A DNA stretch of 64,000 bases from Ceratopteris richardii (GCA_020310875.1 MU260052.1:445001-509000); one strand, 5' to 3'. Shown: positions 19,208 to 31,495, counted from the stretch's first letter. Notes: a model not told the origin generated them from the sequence alone. Numbers and translations are program-made.

Positions 19208-19437
19208 TGTTGGAGTTATATGTCTGCAGAAGCACACGAACAACACAAGGAAGAAGAAGAAGCTTGGAGCACACCACACAATACTGAATGTATTACTAGA
19301 GAATGTACAAAGATAAGTAGCCCATTAGGGCAACATGCATATATACAAGCCGAGGGAAAAAAACCTCCTAAAGAGGGAAAAAAGTGCCCCGGCGGTCCTA
19401 GTGTGTTCACACACATCACTACCTAAATATATCAACA
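19208..19437 (-). repeat. Element B 5' LTR
   Basis: 230 bp paired with 2516-2745. The AGGGA duplication follows at 19438-19442. Confidence 0.93.
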
Positions 19438-19442
19438 AGGGA

Positions 19443-21220
19443 AAAGGATTACAAGCTATGGAAGTCAAGAGGCAAAGCAAAGATGCAAGAGGTTGGAGAA
19501 TGCTCCAAACAAGCACCTAGAAGATCAACAAGAGAGAAGAAACAGCTAGAAAGGTATGGATATGATTCCACATTTGTTACAAAGCATTCAATCTACTTGG
19601 AAAAAGACTCAATTTCAAAAGAACCATCAACCTATGAAGAGAGAAAGGGAAATCCTAATTGGGACAAGGCCATGAAAGAAGCAATAGATGCATTGAAGGA
19701 GATGGACACTTGGGATTTGGTTCCAATGTCACCAAATCAAAAGGTAATTGGTTCCAAATCGGTATATAAAGTTAAAAGAAATTCAAATGGATCAGTTTGT
19801 AAGTACAAGGCAAGATTAGTTGCCAAACAATGCTCACAAACTCATGGTATAGAGTATGAGGAAACATTCTCACCAGTTGCAAAGATGACTACAATCAAGA
19901 CATTCATAAGTGTAGTCGATGCAAGGAATTGGAAACTGCTCCAACTTGATGTTAAAAATGCATTTCTAAATGGTTGGATAAGTGAAGATGTATACATGTC
20001 ACAACCACCAGGTTTTGAAAACCCTAATCATGCATCTTATGTTTATAGACTTAAGAAAGCATTGTATGGATTGAAGCGAGCTCCTAGAGCTTGGAATTAT
20101 AGGTTGGTTACATACCTTCAAGATCAAGGGTTCAAAGCTAGCAGCTCAGATCCTTCTCTATTCATCAAAAGGGATCACGATGAGATTATCCATCTATGTG
20201 TATATGTAGATGATATTATTGTGAGAGGTGATGATCTAAATGGCATTCAAAGGATCAAGAGACACATGCAAGAGGAGTTCAAAATCAGTGACCTAGGTGA
20301 GCTCACATATTTCCTAGATATGTAGGTGATATACACAGATGAAGGAATGTATTTGACTCAGAGAAGATACATTCAAGATCTACTTCTCGAGTTCAAAATG
20401 GAGAACTCTAAACCTACATGTACACCTTTGGAGATGAATCATAAAATTAGTGTTTATGAAGGTGAGAAAATTGAAGACATTAAAGAGTATCAAAGCTTGG
20501 TAGGTAGCTTGATATATGCTACTCATCTCATATAGTGCGGGAGTGCTTAGTCAATTCATGCACTCACAAGAAGGCCACACATGGATGCGACTAAGAGAGT
20601 ACTTAAGTATCATATAGTGTGGGAGTGCTTAGTCAATGCATGCACTCACCAAGAAGACCACACATGGATGCGGCTAAGAGAGTACTTAAGTATCTCAAAG
20701 GTACAATCAATGAAGGTATGTTCTATCCTTACTCTTCAGATTTGGATATCAAAATCTTCTTCAGATGCAGATTGGGCAGGAGCTAAGGATGATAGAAAAA
20801 GTACTTTTGGTTACTTAGCATTTGTAGGTTTGAAGCTAGTGTCATGGAGTTCCAAGACGCAACCTACAGTTGCTTTATCCTCAATTGAAGCAGAGTACAG
20901 AGGTTTGACCATAGCAACTCAAGATGCAATATGGTTAAAGGCATTGTATACAGAATTGGGACTTGTGAGTTCCAAACCTCACATATTTGGAGATAATGTA
21001 AGTTCCATGCATCTAGCGGCAAACCCTATTTTCCATGCAAGAACCAAACACTAGAGGTGCATTCCCACTTCATCAGGGAGAAGCTCATGGCAAAGGAGAT
21101 TGACATTTCTTTTGTTCCAACTGAAAAGCAAGTAGCAGATATGATGACGAAGGGACTTGATGGAATAAAGCTTTGTAGATTCAAAGCTACGGTAGGTATT
21201 CAACCTATCAGAGGATGAAA
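19443..21220 (+). pseudogene. Element A reverse transcriptase and RNase H, broken
   Basis: This continues the element A frame after the nested insertion. The open run 19483-20325 holds most of a copia RT: N-P-N-W-D-K-A-M, Y-K-A-R-L-V-A-K, QLDVKNAFLNG, L-Y-G-L-K-R-A-P, and C-V-Y-V-D-D-I-I (catalytic YVDD at about 20210). A TAG at 20323-20325 interrupts it. An 82-bp tandem duplication (20529-20610 and 20611-20693) disrupts the RT/RNase H connection. RNase H follows (D-A-D-W-A-G near 20765; T-V-A-L-S-S-I-E-A-E-Y near 20880; D-N near 20995; FVPTEKQVADMMTKGL near 21110). Confidence 0.88.
20529..20693 (+). repeat. 82-bp tandem duplication inside element A
   Basis: Two adjacent copies both begin CATATAGTG and end TACTTAAGTAT, with a few substitutions between them. 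It lies in the RT/RNase H region, so it arose after or at inactivation. Confidence 0.85.
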
Positions 21221-22190
21221 ACTCAAGCTACTTTAGCTTGACACAGAGCTATTGGAACATCAAGCTTACACTATGTTCGAGGTGTATTTTATCTGCATTA
21301 AAGGTTATCGCATCGAAAGAATATCCATTGGAGATTTCTTTTTCTTATGCTCACTTATTGTATTTTTTAAAAAATATTTTTCATGGATCACAATTGTAAA
21401 AGCTTTGAGCTTTACACATGTAAAAGTAAAAAGATAGAGCCCAAATCCCATGAATTTGTGGTGGTTGAGTTGCATTCAATCAAGCAATCAATCACCTAAA
21501 AGTAGATCAAACTAGATTCCCTCCAACAACCATTCCCACCTTCATTTGAATTCAAAATCCACATGTAGAAGTCGTGGAGCACTTCTAGAGTCTATATAAA
21601 GACTTGAAATCACTTGTACAATACATGGACGCAATATACATACACTTGTGACCATCATTTTCTTTCTCCTTGAATTTTTTGCATCATCTTCTTTGCCAAT
21701 AGTAATCTTGCAAAGGCTGTTGCTCTCTCTATAGAGGTTCAAATTTGATATGAGATGGCTCATTATTATGTAGTTTACCCTTATAGATTTTCATAATATT
21801 TGGTTCAATGGATTGGGAGAAATCTCAGTTTTTTTATCTTGGGGTCAATCTCCACATATTCCTTAAGAATAGGAGGTACCACTGTTGAGTGTTTGATTCA
21901 TTCCTATAGCATATTTTTCTTATTCCTTATACTTTTGTGCATTATATACACTCAACCCTATGTGTATCACTCCCATAAAATGGTTTTTTCTAATTGTAAT
22001 CACGCTGGTCGCTATGGGCATTTGAAGTTCATTGTCTCTTCCATAGATATTAAGTTTTTTGAGCTAGTCGACATGCGAACCTATCTATTTTGTATCGACT
22101 CCTTCTCCTTGATGCTTCAAAGTACATAGTGCATTTCTTTGCACTTACCACATGCCTATAAGGTCTATTTGAGTCTGCATAAGCTCAAGG
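21221..22190 (+). other. Element A 3' flank, no gene seen
   Basis: AT-rich sequence without a credible reading frame. A TATA-like TCTATATAAAG at about 21590 could belong to the 3' LTR of A, but I cannot pair it with the 5' LTR fragment at 1-177. Confidence 0.4.
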
Positions 22191-22214
22191 GCTGGTCTTG
22201 TGCTGCTTGGTTGG

Positions 22215-22445
22215 ACCAAACTTCGTCGCTTCAAAACACACTTTTCTACCTCCTACAAGCTTCTCCAAGTTCTTGTAGGGAGCAGACCCGGCTGGGGGTT
22301 CTAAGGGGACCAACAAGGGGTCTAAGGGACCAGACCCGTCTGGGCCAAACTTCATCGCTTCAAAACACACTTTTCTATGTCCTACAAGCTTCTCCAAGTT
22401 CTTGCAGAGAGTAGACCCGGCTGGGGGGGGGGGGGGGGGTCTAAG
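22215..22445. repeat. Two-copy tandem repeat of about 130 bp with a 17-G run
   Basis: Two units, starting at about 22215 and 22344, share CCAAACTTC, TCGCTTCAAAACACAC, TACAAGCTTCTCCAAGTTCTT and AGACCCGGCTGGGGG. The second copy ends in an uninterrupted run of 17 G (22423-22439). No gene is associated. Confidence 0.85.
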
Positions 22446-22739
22446 GGGGCCCTAGTGCAAATGTAAAGGGAATATTCCCTCTCAAAGTCAGAAATCATTT
22501 ATATTTGTTAGGTCAGTTTAAACTGCCCAATCCATGTATGGCCACTAGATCATCATTTACGCTCTACCTTAAGAGCACATAGGTGGACAACACCATCATC
22601 TTTGTACTTGATGTTAGTAGAAAATTGTTGCAATTCTCCTATATCAGTTATCTTCTCTGCTACTGCTCTTGTGTTATATTGTGTAACTATTGTCTTGCAA
22701 ATATTTATTTCATCATTTTGGGTAGAGGAGAAAATGCTA

Positions 22740-24842
22740 TCTTTGATGATGCTCATGTGTTGAAACTTGATATTACTATGCCTAGTGACTCTCTTAGAGT
22801 CGATTCCCTCACACACATGACTGCTAGATTTTGGTTTTTCTTTCATGTGACACCACATAGAGACTGGTTATCTAGTTATGCAACAAAATCTCTTGATAGA
22901 GTGAGGCTTGGTGATTCCTGTTAATGTGATGTTGGGATCAAAGCTATGGTTGTGCAATTTTTTGATGGTTCATATATTACCATGCATAATGTACATCATG
23001 TGCCTCAACTTTCAAGTAGTTTGATGCAATTGGTTATCTTGATGTTCTTGGGTACAAATGACTTTCTATGCTCGATCCTTTTGCATTTCAAAGAGCAACA
23101 TGGTTATTGCTAAAGGTATAAAAGTTAGCTCACTTTATCCATTGTTTGTATCTTAGAAAGAACACTCATTAGCTATCAATGAACAACTTGTGGGTTGTAT
23201 ATGGTATGCCCATTTGCACCACATATCCCATAGTGGAATGGAAATTTTTTCTTACTTCACCTACTTACATGTGCTATATTTCTTAGATTTTTCTTTTTGT
23301 GAGCATTGTCAATATTGAAAGAAAACTAGGAATGTCCATTGAATGCACATTGAATCTTCAATTCAACCATCAGATCTCCTTCATATACATGTGTGTGTTC
23401 TTATGCTTGCTAGTTCATTAGTCTATGGTCTTTACTGTGTCACTTTCTAGGTTTATCCTATCAAGTCTAAGGATGAGGTATTCCCTAATTTTAAAAAATT
23501 TCTTGCCTTAGGAGAGATTGAGATGGGAAGTAGGATTAAGGATCTACATTGATAAAATGTCTGTGAGTATACCTCACATAAGCTCAACCATTTTGTGTGT
23601 ATCATGAAATATGGAGAGAACTTGCAACTCCTTATACCCTAGTACAGAGTGGTGTAGCTAAGAAGATGAATAGAACTATCCAGGATAGAGTAGTTTCTAT
23701 GTTGCATCTTACAAACCTTTCACAAGGCTTTTGTTTAGAAGTAGAGTTGAATATATTTCATGTGATTAATCTTTGAATTAGTACTGCCAAAGGCTTGAAA
23801 GTGACACAAGATTTATGGAAAGGGCAACCACCACATCATGATCACCTTCAAATATTTGATTGTGAGGGTCTGAGGCTTATGTCCATGTTCCAAAGAATTT
23901 GAGATAGATGTCGGACTAAAAATCTATAAAGTGCATCTTTCTTGGATATAGAAGAAATGGGTGGTTTGGATATCATTTATGGGATCATGAAAAATGTTGT
24001 GATTAGAAGCAATGATGTAATTTTTAATGAAATGAAGATGCATAAACAACCCATTAAAACTTTTGAAGTGAGAAGATTCATATTTGAGGATGTTAATCCT
24101 CCTGCTAATATTCATTCGAATATAATAGAAAAAGTTGTTCATGAAAAGGTTTACCAAGAGTCTGCTAGTGCTCATGATTAGCAACCAATGAGAGGATCCT
24201 CATGTGTCTCATATCCACATGATAGATTTGTTACAAGATTGGAATTGAACATACCTAGAGATGCTGGTTGGCCTTCTTCTGACAAAGAATCTATGTACAC
24301 AGATGATTCATAAGAATGGTACTTGTGAATCGGTACCTCTACCAAAGGGAATGAAAGCTTTATCGTGTAAATGGGCATATAAGTTTAAATTCACATTAGA
24401 TAGTTCTTCTGCAAAACATGAATCACAATTGGTTGCAAAATGATTCAATCAACAAAAGGAGTTGATTTTGAGGAAATCTCCTCACGTGTGGTAAAGACGA
24501 TGAAATCACGCATGTTTCTTAGATTAATTGAAAGAGAGGACTTCCAACTAGTCTAAATGGGCATGAAGACTGCTTTCTTGCATGGAGATCTTATAGATGA
24601 GATCTATATGGAACAACAAGAGGTTTATGCAATTCTTGTGAAATAAAGTCTAGTGTGTAAGCTCAAGAAGAGGTTGTATGGACTTAACAAGTGACCTAGA
24701 CAGTAATATAAAAATCTTGATGCATTCATGAAGTCCCAATGCTATTCTAGATGCAATGAGGACCACCTACACTAAAAGATTTTCAAAAGACTTCTTGATA
24801 TGCATGATACTTTATGTCAATTTTATGTTGATTTTTGATAAG
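22740..24842 (+). pseudogene. Element G protease, integrase and RT N-terminal part
   Basis: Only patches are readable: a protease segment around 22740-23000 (D-S-L-T-H-M-T...T-P-H-R-D-W-L-S-S-Y, with D-S-G decayed); a pre-integrase-like W-Y-A-H-L-H-H-I-S-H near 23200; integrase traces near 23400-23690 (V-Y-P-I-K-S-K-D; Q-S-G-V-A-K-K-M-N-R-T); and RT from 24330 (S-C-K-W-A-Y-K-F-K). Stops and frameshifts occur every few dozen codons. It is among the most diverged copia copies in the window. Confidence 0.65.
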
Positions 24843-25289
24843 TTTTATAAAGTAAGATTATGGCATGGATGTCTGCAACGGTCTAGATAGATCTAAAATT
24901 CGACAGTCTTTGGTCATTCTATTGTGGAGCCAAGTCCCCAGGGTAGACTTAAGCAAAGATGCATGTGTGCTCTATACAAGAAAGTAGCTTGCTTAGTGAT
25001 TAATTCATATGGATGGCAAGGAGGGTTTCTTGGGTTCGATTCCTACGAGAGTGGTGGGAGAGTATTTCACCCCATGAGTTCTAGAGTCTTTGGAAGCATC
25101 CACTTGAGGTAAATTGAGTTAACTATGAGACTTGGAGCATATGTACTCATATGGATAAAAGTTGTATGATTAGTATCCACCAACCATAGAGGGAAATCCC
25201 TTGAACAGAGCTTTTTATATTGAGGCATAAGCTTGGGAGAAGATTCATGTCTCTATCTTGTGGTGTTCCTAATGTCCTCCTTCATTACA
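24843..25289 (+). repeat. Element H 5' LTR
   Basis: Its pair is 33546-33989. Shared landmarks: TTATGGCATG, AGGGTAGACTTAAGCAAAG, GGGAGAGT, GAGTTCTAGAG, TTTGGAAGCATC, TATATTGAGGC, GGAGATTCAT, TCCTCCTTCATTA. It contains a tRNA-like box A region (about 24991) and box B (GGTTCGATTCC, 25033-25043). Confidence 0.78.
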
Positions 25290-25290
25290 T

Positions 25291-25302
25291 TGGTACAAGA
25301 GC
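25291..25302 (+). other. Element H primer-binding site
   Basis: TGGTACAAGAGC differs from the initiator tRNA-Met PBS TGGTATCAGAGC at two positions and sits 1 nt after the LTR end. Confidence 0.65.
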
Positions 25303-28300
25303 AAACTTTCATGGTGGCCTTGGTAGCCTCATCACCTTCTTCATTACATAGCTTCCATGGAGAGCTTGTTTGTTCATCATCTTTCCTATGAGATTGAGAT
25401 GATTACATTTCATTATTTTAATGCATTTTGCATGCATTCTTAAACCCATCTATTTCTCATATTCTTACTTTGCAAGTCCACACGGTTATTTTGTTTTATT
25501 CTTAATCCTGTTTGTGGTAGTGAAAGAAAAGAAAAACAAAAACATACCATCTGAATGATGTGCAAGATTCGAGAAATGAACCCACACAAAAATGTCCACA
25601 GTCATGTTTTCAACCAATTGTGCTACTAGGCGAGAGGTAGGAGGAATTGTTTCTTCTTTGGATTTGCATTAGAAAATGTTGAATCCATAAAAGTAAAGGG
25701 TGCAAATGCTTAGGGAAGGATCCAAAACCAAGAACTTAGTGATGCAAACATTTCCTCTATCCACAAATGCATTTGTTTCAAACTGATATTCTAAGATTTG
25801 TATATATATGTTTTTAAAAGTGTAACACATATCCCGTCTCCTCTCGGACTATTGGGAAAAAGGTTGGTCTTGATAGTAAGAAGAAGTGGGGTTCAAATCA
25901 TGAATGTCTTCTACATATAAAAATACATTATTGAGAGCACCTTTGTACATTGATAACTATGTTCCATCATGTATTCTTGAATTTCTATAGATTTGCTTGT
26001 TCATGTCAAAGTATCAATGCCTTTGCGCAAGAATCAACAAAAGGTTTCGACAACAATGATGAGATTCGATCCCATAACTCATCATGCATCTTAATATGTC
26101 AAGTGTGATATATTTAGCTAGATTTTGAACCGATGTTGCTTCAATGAAGCTATTTTTGCAACTCCAAAACTTGAAGAATCTGAGAGCCAAACTCGTTGCT
26201 TTGGAGTTTTTTTTTTTAGAGTGAACTTTTGTTCTCATCCAACCAATCAAAGCAATTGAGGAGTTTGGAATACCATGTGAGGAGCATTGCAATGAGTCTT
26301 GCTTGAAGGAGGAGAGAAGATGTTTTTCTTCATCTCATGCTCAGAACCTTAAAAGATGGATAATGGATATTCTCAAGACAAGGGAAGGTTGTAAATCTTA
26401 TCTAAAGCTAATTGTTTTCCAAATTGATGTTTGATTTCAATATTTCTTTGCCTTTGTCTTCATATATTTATGCATAGAGACATCATCAAAGTGTGTTACA
26501 ATCATTAGTTTTTCCTCTTTGCATACATTGTGAAGTCATTCAAGTAAATATATTTCGCATGCAAGAATAGATGCATGATATTGCAAATATTATTAAAGTT
26601 GAAAATTAGAGTGGAGTTTAATAAGTTAGAAGGTAAAAGGAACTTCAAAAGGATATTAGAAAAAGGCCCATTTGGAATTGAGATAATAAGTTGAACTTGA
26701 CTAATTCATCACTTCTTATCATTATATGACATGGATGAAAAAATTCCAAAAAAATTAGACATAAACTCTAAAGAGTTCACATATATTTTACTGGCAAGAC
26801 TAAATTTCATATAAAGTATGGTATTAGTTAAATTCATGATTCCTTATTTATTATTCCATAAAGGTAATTATAATTTTTATACTTATGGAATAATACACAA
26901 GAAGTTCCAAGTGTTACTTTAAGTATTCAAAATATAGAAAAAAGAACATTTGAGAATCATGAAAAGACCATAGAATTGGTCTCAAGGTAGCTATAGGAAA
27001 TTTTTTGCAAGAAAAAAAATCTCCAAAGAATGCTAACACTTTGGAAAATTATAACTTTCAAAGATAATGATACCAAAGTTAAGATGCAAAATGAAAATGG
27101 AAAGATGTCCATCAAGTATCTCAAAAGAAAAATTTGATAATTCTAATACAAGATCTTAAGACATGGAGAGGAATTATAATCCAATACATATTCTTGAATA
27201 AAGTATCATGGATATCAAACATTCAAGAATATATTTTACAAGATGCATTTTTAAACTAATTCAGCATTAAGATATGTTTAAAATCCAAATTAATAGATCT
27301 TTGGATAGGATTAAGATGGTCATACATGAAATCCATTGAACAAAGGTACACCTAGTAAGAACAAGAATGGATTAATTTCCATAATTCTAAAGGAATCATG
27401 CATTAATTGAAAGTATCACTTTGAGTTAGATTTATATATAAGGAATCAAGAGACCATTCTCTGAATGATTAAAGCTAGGTATAATAGTAATTGTACAATG
27501 ATTCAGAGGTCTTTGAGACAAAGATGAATCTTAAGTATAATTGAGCTTCATAAAAGATCAAAGTATAAGCTTTACCTTGATATGCACGATGAAAGAAGAA
27601 GAAATATATCCATCCTTTGGAAAACTTATTTGCAAATTTTAATCTTTGAAATCTTTCAAGGTAGTAGCAAACTATCACTTCTAGTAAAGAATCAAGAAGA
27701 TCCTTTAGCGAAAAAAGAAGGATATGTGTTCATATATGAACATTGTACATTGATTGAATAAAAAAAGAAGCGAGACTCTTGTACCTTAAACTTATGCATA
27801 GAAAATGGGATTGTAAATACATGTTTAAAGTATATAAGTAGCAAAGATAGATTGACCAATGATAATAATTCTTGTTTCAAAATCAAGATATGATATAAAG
27901 GAATAAATAGCACATATAAATGAAACTTCATGTTAACATTTCATGAGGATATGGGGAACCATATCCTAGGGTGATACTTATCCTTTAGTTTGACACTAAG
28001 AAAGTGAATATAAATCAAGCAATAGAGTTTGAGACTCTTGTCCAAAAGTCTAGATTTATTTCCAAGAATCATTCAAGAGGTGCAAAGAATTTGGAGATGA
28101 GTCCCCTGATCATGATGTTGATTACTTAGGAGTAGTCAAAACGCAACTACTTGAATAATGAATTTTTCATAGCGGTGTGAAATAAGCATTTCTTCAAGTT
28201 ATCTAGACAACAAGTAGTTCCCAAGAAAGTGCCTAACCATTGATAGTGGTACTTAAGTCAAATGATTGATATAACACAAAGGTGTACAATATTGAAGAGA

Positions 28301-28704
28301 TTGTTAGTTTTGGAATCTAAAGGTCATTAGTAGATTCTTAGGCTTGAGTTGAGGGGAAGCTCTCTAAAAGATCCCTAGGGTAAGCCAATGAGCTTTAGAT
28401 CGTCAAAGAGATCTTAAAGATAAAGACTAAGACTTTATGTTTGTCGCATGGTCAACAAGAATTGATCAGGCTTGGCAAAGCTTGTCCAAGAAGTTGCAAT
28501 TGGAAATACTAGAGATTTTGCTCAAGTAGTGGTAATAGATTCATGAATGACTCATGAGATTTACCTCATGTAGCATGATGATCCTAAGTAGGATTAAAAT
28601 TTGGAAAAAAATTTCCCAAAATAAGGTATAAAGAGCTAAAAGGATATAGACATATTAGATGTTTAACCTGAAGGTTCTTTATAAGAAATAGTAGGTGTGA
28701 AAAT
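25303..28704 (+). other. Element H internal region, left part, no gene seen
   Basis: AT-rich, with stops in all frames. The longest open stretches are below 95 codons and match nothing I recognise. No CRISPR-like or satellite structure is visible. Confidence 0.6.
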
Positions 28705-28719
28705 AAGAAATATCACCTT

Positions 28720-29287
28720 TGAAAGTTGCCCATTGACATTGACTTTGGTCGAAGCATTACTAAGGAGAGTGGAGATCATCCTGAGGAATCTTTGACTACA
28801 CCCAAGGTCTTTCAATGATTGTAAAATATAGTCCCATTCCAATATGTCGTAGGCTTTGTCAAAGTCAATTTTGAGGAAGACAATGTCCTGATTAGATTCT
28901 TCCGCGAGGTCCAGACCTTCCCAGATATCAATGATGGCTTCCAATATTGACCTTCCCTTAATGAAGCCTTTTTGGTCTTTGCTAAGCCAGTGGTCTAAAT
29001 GGCAGGATATCCTGTTGGCAATGACTTTAGCAAGAATCTTATACCCGCTTTGGAGCATTGTGATAGGTCTCCAATTCTCAATTCTGTTCCTCTCCCCTTT
29101 TTTATGAATAAGTTTGATGATGCCGTTATTGAGGCAAGTGGGAAGGGCACCAAACTCTAGTGCCTCAAGCCAAACAAGACGCAAAGGGGTGGCCACCACA
29201 TATTTGAATTATTTAAAGAACTCATTAGTGAGGCCATCAAGCCCTGGGCTCTTGCCATTCGGAAGCGATTCAATAACTTCAAGGCCC
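28720..29287 (-). pseudogene. LINE reverse transcriptase, N-terminal half (inverted segment)
   Basis: On the minus strand the frame runs from 29286: S-L-P-N-G-K-S-P-G-L-D-G, one TAA, then W-R-P-I-T-M-L, D-Q-K-G-F-I-K-G-R, F-L-K-I-D-F-D-K-A-Y-D (first catalytic Asp) and V-N-V-N-G-Q-L at the target junction. These are LINE RT blocks in order. The next expected block (R-Q-G-C-P) is mostly missing at the inversion junction. The frame runs past the LINE into flanking DNA at 28663. Confidence 0.9.
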
Positions 29288-30545
29288 ATTGGCCCCGTTG
29301 CTGTTCGCCATCGCCACTGAAGGACTTAGCCGGCTTGTGGAGCGAGAGATGAAGCTTGGTCGCATAAGCGGTATCACTTTGCCACATAACTCTGGGCAAA
29401 TGATCATGAGGCTATTTGCAGATGACACAAATGCCTTTGTTCACATCGATGGTACCAGCCTGGAAACCTTTTGGTGGTGCCTTGATACCTTCTGTGTGGC
29501 CTTTGGGTCGAGAATTAACCATTCCAAGATAGAATTCAAGGCTATCAAAGGAACTCAACCCAATCTCCTCACTGTACAGGGATGCCAAAGCATTCAATTG
29601 GGTCAGATCGTTCGCATTCTTGGTATCCCCATGGGATTCGGTGTTACTTTGGAACAAAGGTGGGCTTGGACCCTCGCGAGACTTAATAATAAACTTAACT
29701 ATTGGAGAGGTTTGCAAATTAATCTTGTTGGCCGAGCCATGGTGATCAACACGTTCCTCATATCCTCAATCTTATACTTTCTTTCTTGTTGGAGACCGAA
29801 GGATCAAGATTTAGCCAAATTGGAAAGCACTTGTAGGAACTTTATTTGGACGGGGGACCATAACAGGAGGGGAGTGCCTAAAATCAAATGGTCCATTTGC
29901 ACTAGCCAGAAAGAGAGTGGAGGTCTAGGTATTATGGACATTGGCAACATGGCCAATAAACTCGCGGCCAAGTGGATGATTAAGGCCTGGTGCAACAAAG
30001 ATTCTTCTTGGGTCATACTTATTTTCAGAAACACGAACGCGATTACTCTGGTGGGCTACCCTGGATGGAAAAACCTCAACATCCTCACCCTCTTATTCTC
30101 TCCGATTCCGGTCTCACCCAGAGGATCGATCTTGATAAGATCCTTGTGGCTGAGCTGGAATAGATTCAAACCTCACATCAGAATCAGTGAAGATTTGAAG
30201 TGGGCTGCAGGTATAAGACAAAATGACTCTATTTGGTTCCCAATCCAAGGCATGAGAAATGTGGAGCCTTGGAATGTCTTGAGTGCCAAGAGACTCTGGA
30301 ATAAGGGATTCAAACAATGGAAGCACCTCTGGAATCAGGACACGAATAGATGGGTGGACTTTGAGGACCTTGACCCTAGTGCTATGGTCACATTCGAGGA
30401 ATGGAATGTTTTATTGAGCAGGCACCATGTTTGGGACCCATCTAAAATCAGACTACTGATGGGACAGGACGCTCCGCACCTAATGGGCCTTAAATGGTTT
30501 AATGGTTATCGCCTCTTCAAGCTCCCTTATCGAAGCCCACAATGA
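29286..30545 (+). pseudogene. LINE reverse transcriptase C-terminal half and thumb
   Basis: The frame opens at P-L-A-P-L-L-F-A-I, the block that follows R-Q-G-C in LINE RTs, and carries R-L-F-A-D-D-T (catalytic FADD at about 29420), then the conserved L-G-I-P-M-G and long thumb and connection region (I-K-W-S-I-C; G-G-L-G-I-M-D). About 419 codons stay open, so this LINE is fairly young compared with the one at 54.4 kb. It lacks endonuclease and ORF1 through 5' truncation. Confidence 0.9.
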
Positions 30546-31160
30546 TATTCACATCAATCTCAACAAGAAACGGTGCCTCAACTGGACGCGACTCTGATGG
30601 GATATGAAATTTATGTCTATCTGGCACCCTCTCATTGAAAACAAAAAGTCGGTCCTCCTATGGCAAATTCTACACCGTGGAATATGGACCAATGCAAAAG
30701 CTAACAAGATCTGTGGTGTTCCACCCTAGTGCAAGCGATGTTGTCGTAGCAAAGAGGATATTGGTCACCTATTCTTTGCTTGCCCTAAATCCCTTCGATT
30801 ATGGAAGATCCTTGGTCATTCCCTAGGACTACAAGAACAAATCAATTGGAAGCAAGCCCTCATTGGTGAAGCGATCGGTTGCTCTGCGGTGTTGTGGAAT
30901 GCGATCAGGGGAGAGATCCTTTGGAAGATTTGGCGGGAAAGATGCACACACAACTTTGGCAATACCCCCAAGGAGTGGTCGATAGAGAAGTCCATATCCC
31001 TTCTCGGCAAAAGAATTGTTAACTGTAAGAAACCCCCCCCCTTCAGACATCACAAAGAGTTACAGTATGTCAACAATAAGCTTAAAACCAAGTGGGCTCT
31101 GCATGATGGGGATGCGAGGTTTATCAACCTCCTCTATAACTTCATGTAAGCCTTGTAAGG
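30546..31160 (+). pseudogene. LINE C-terminal zinc-binding (zf-RVT) region
   Basis: After a frameshift near 30545 the reading continues with W-H-P-L-I-E-N-K, L-L-W-Q-I-L-H-R-G-I-W-T-N, and a C-x2-C...H-L-F-F-A-C arrangement near 30730-30790, typical of the zf-RVT domain in plant LINE ORF2 proteins. An L-W-N-A-I-R-G-E...W-K-I-W-R-E-R motif follows. Stop codons are present. Confidence 0.8.
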
Positions 31161-31495
31161 TCCATCACGAAGGCTCTGGCAAATTGTCGAGAAGAAAATC
31201 AGACTTTAGAAACATATCAGTTGGATGCTTGCTCTACTGGGAGAAACATTCAGTTGCTCTGCCTCTCTGGAATGCCATCAGAGGGGAGGCCCTATGCAAG
31301 ATCTGGCGGGAAAGGTGTGCATGCAACTTTGGTGACTCCCCCATAGTGGGGTCGATTGAGAAATCATTGTTCCTCCTTGGCAAAAGGATCACTATTTGCA
31401 AGGAATCCGCCCTTTTTTTTAGGCATCATCAAGTTCTCCCTATAGCAAGCTTGATCCCATGTGGGCCCCACATGCGAGTAATGAGAGCGTGACTA
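30880..31495 (+). repeat. Imperfect tandem duplication at the LINE 3' coding end
   Basis: The segment beginning TCTGCGGTGTTGTGGAATGC (about 30883) recurs diverged from about 31220 (GCCTCTCTGGAATGCCATCAG). Both code for L-W-N-A-I-R-G-E and I-W-R-E-R and both contain GGCAAAAG plus a CATCA-containing end. The period is about 335-340 bp. Confidence 0.8.

Larger units (their letters stand above)
2516..19437 (-). mobile_element. Element B: Ty1/copia retrotransposon, interrupted by gypsy element T
   Basis: Both ends carry 230-bp LTRs (2516-2745 and 19208-19437) beginning TGTTG and ending CAACA, flanked by the duplication AGGGA. The two LTRs differ at about 11 of 230 positions by eye (about 95% identity), so B is older than T. 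The primer-binding site next to the right LTR sets minus-strand orientation. Order on the minus strand: LTR, PBS, gag, protease, integrase, RT, RNase H, polypurine tract, LTR. It is disabled by nonsense codons, a deletion of roughly 650 bp between integrase and RT (near 16585), and insertion of T. Confidence 0.93.
1..21240 (+). mobile_element. Element A: decayed Ty1/copia retrotransposon split by nested elements
   Basis: A copia-order polyprotein (gag, protease, integrase, reverse transcriptase, RNase H) reads on the plus strand from about 249 to 2515 and resumes at 19443. The interruption is exactly bounded by a 5-bp duplication AGGGA (2511-2515 and 19438-19442), so the two halves are one element split by insertion of element B. 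Many stops and frameshifts show it is dead. The left LTR is cut by the window edge. No 3' LTR matching positions 1-177 was found, so the right limit is uncertain. Confidence 0.85.
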
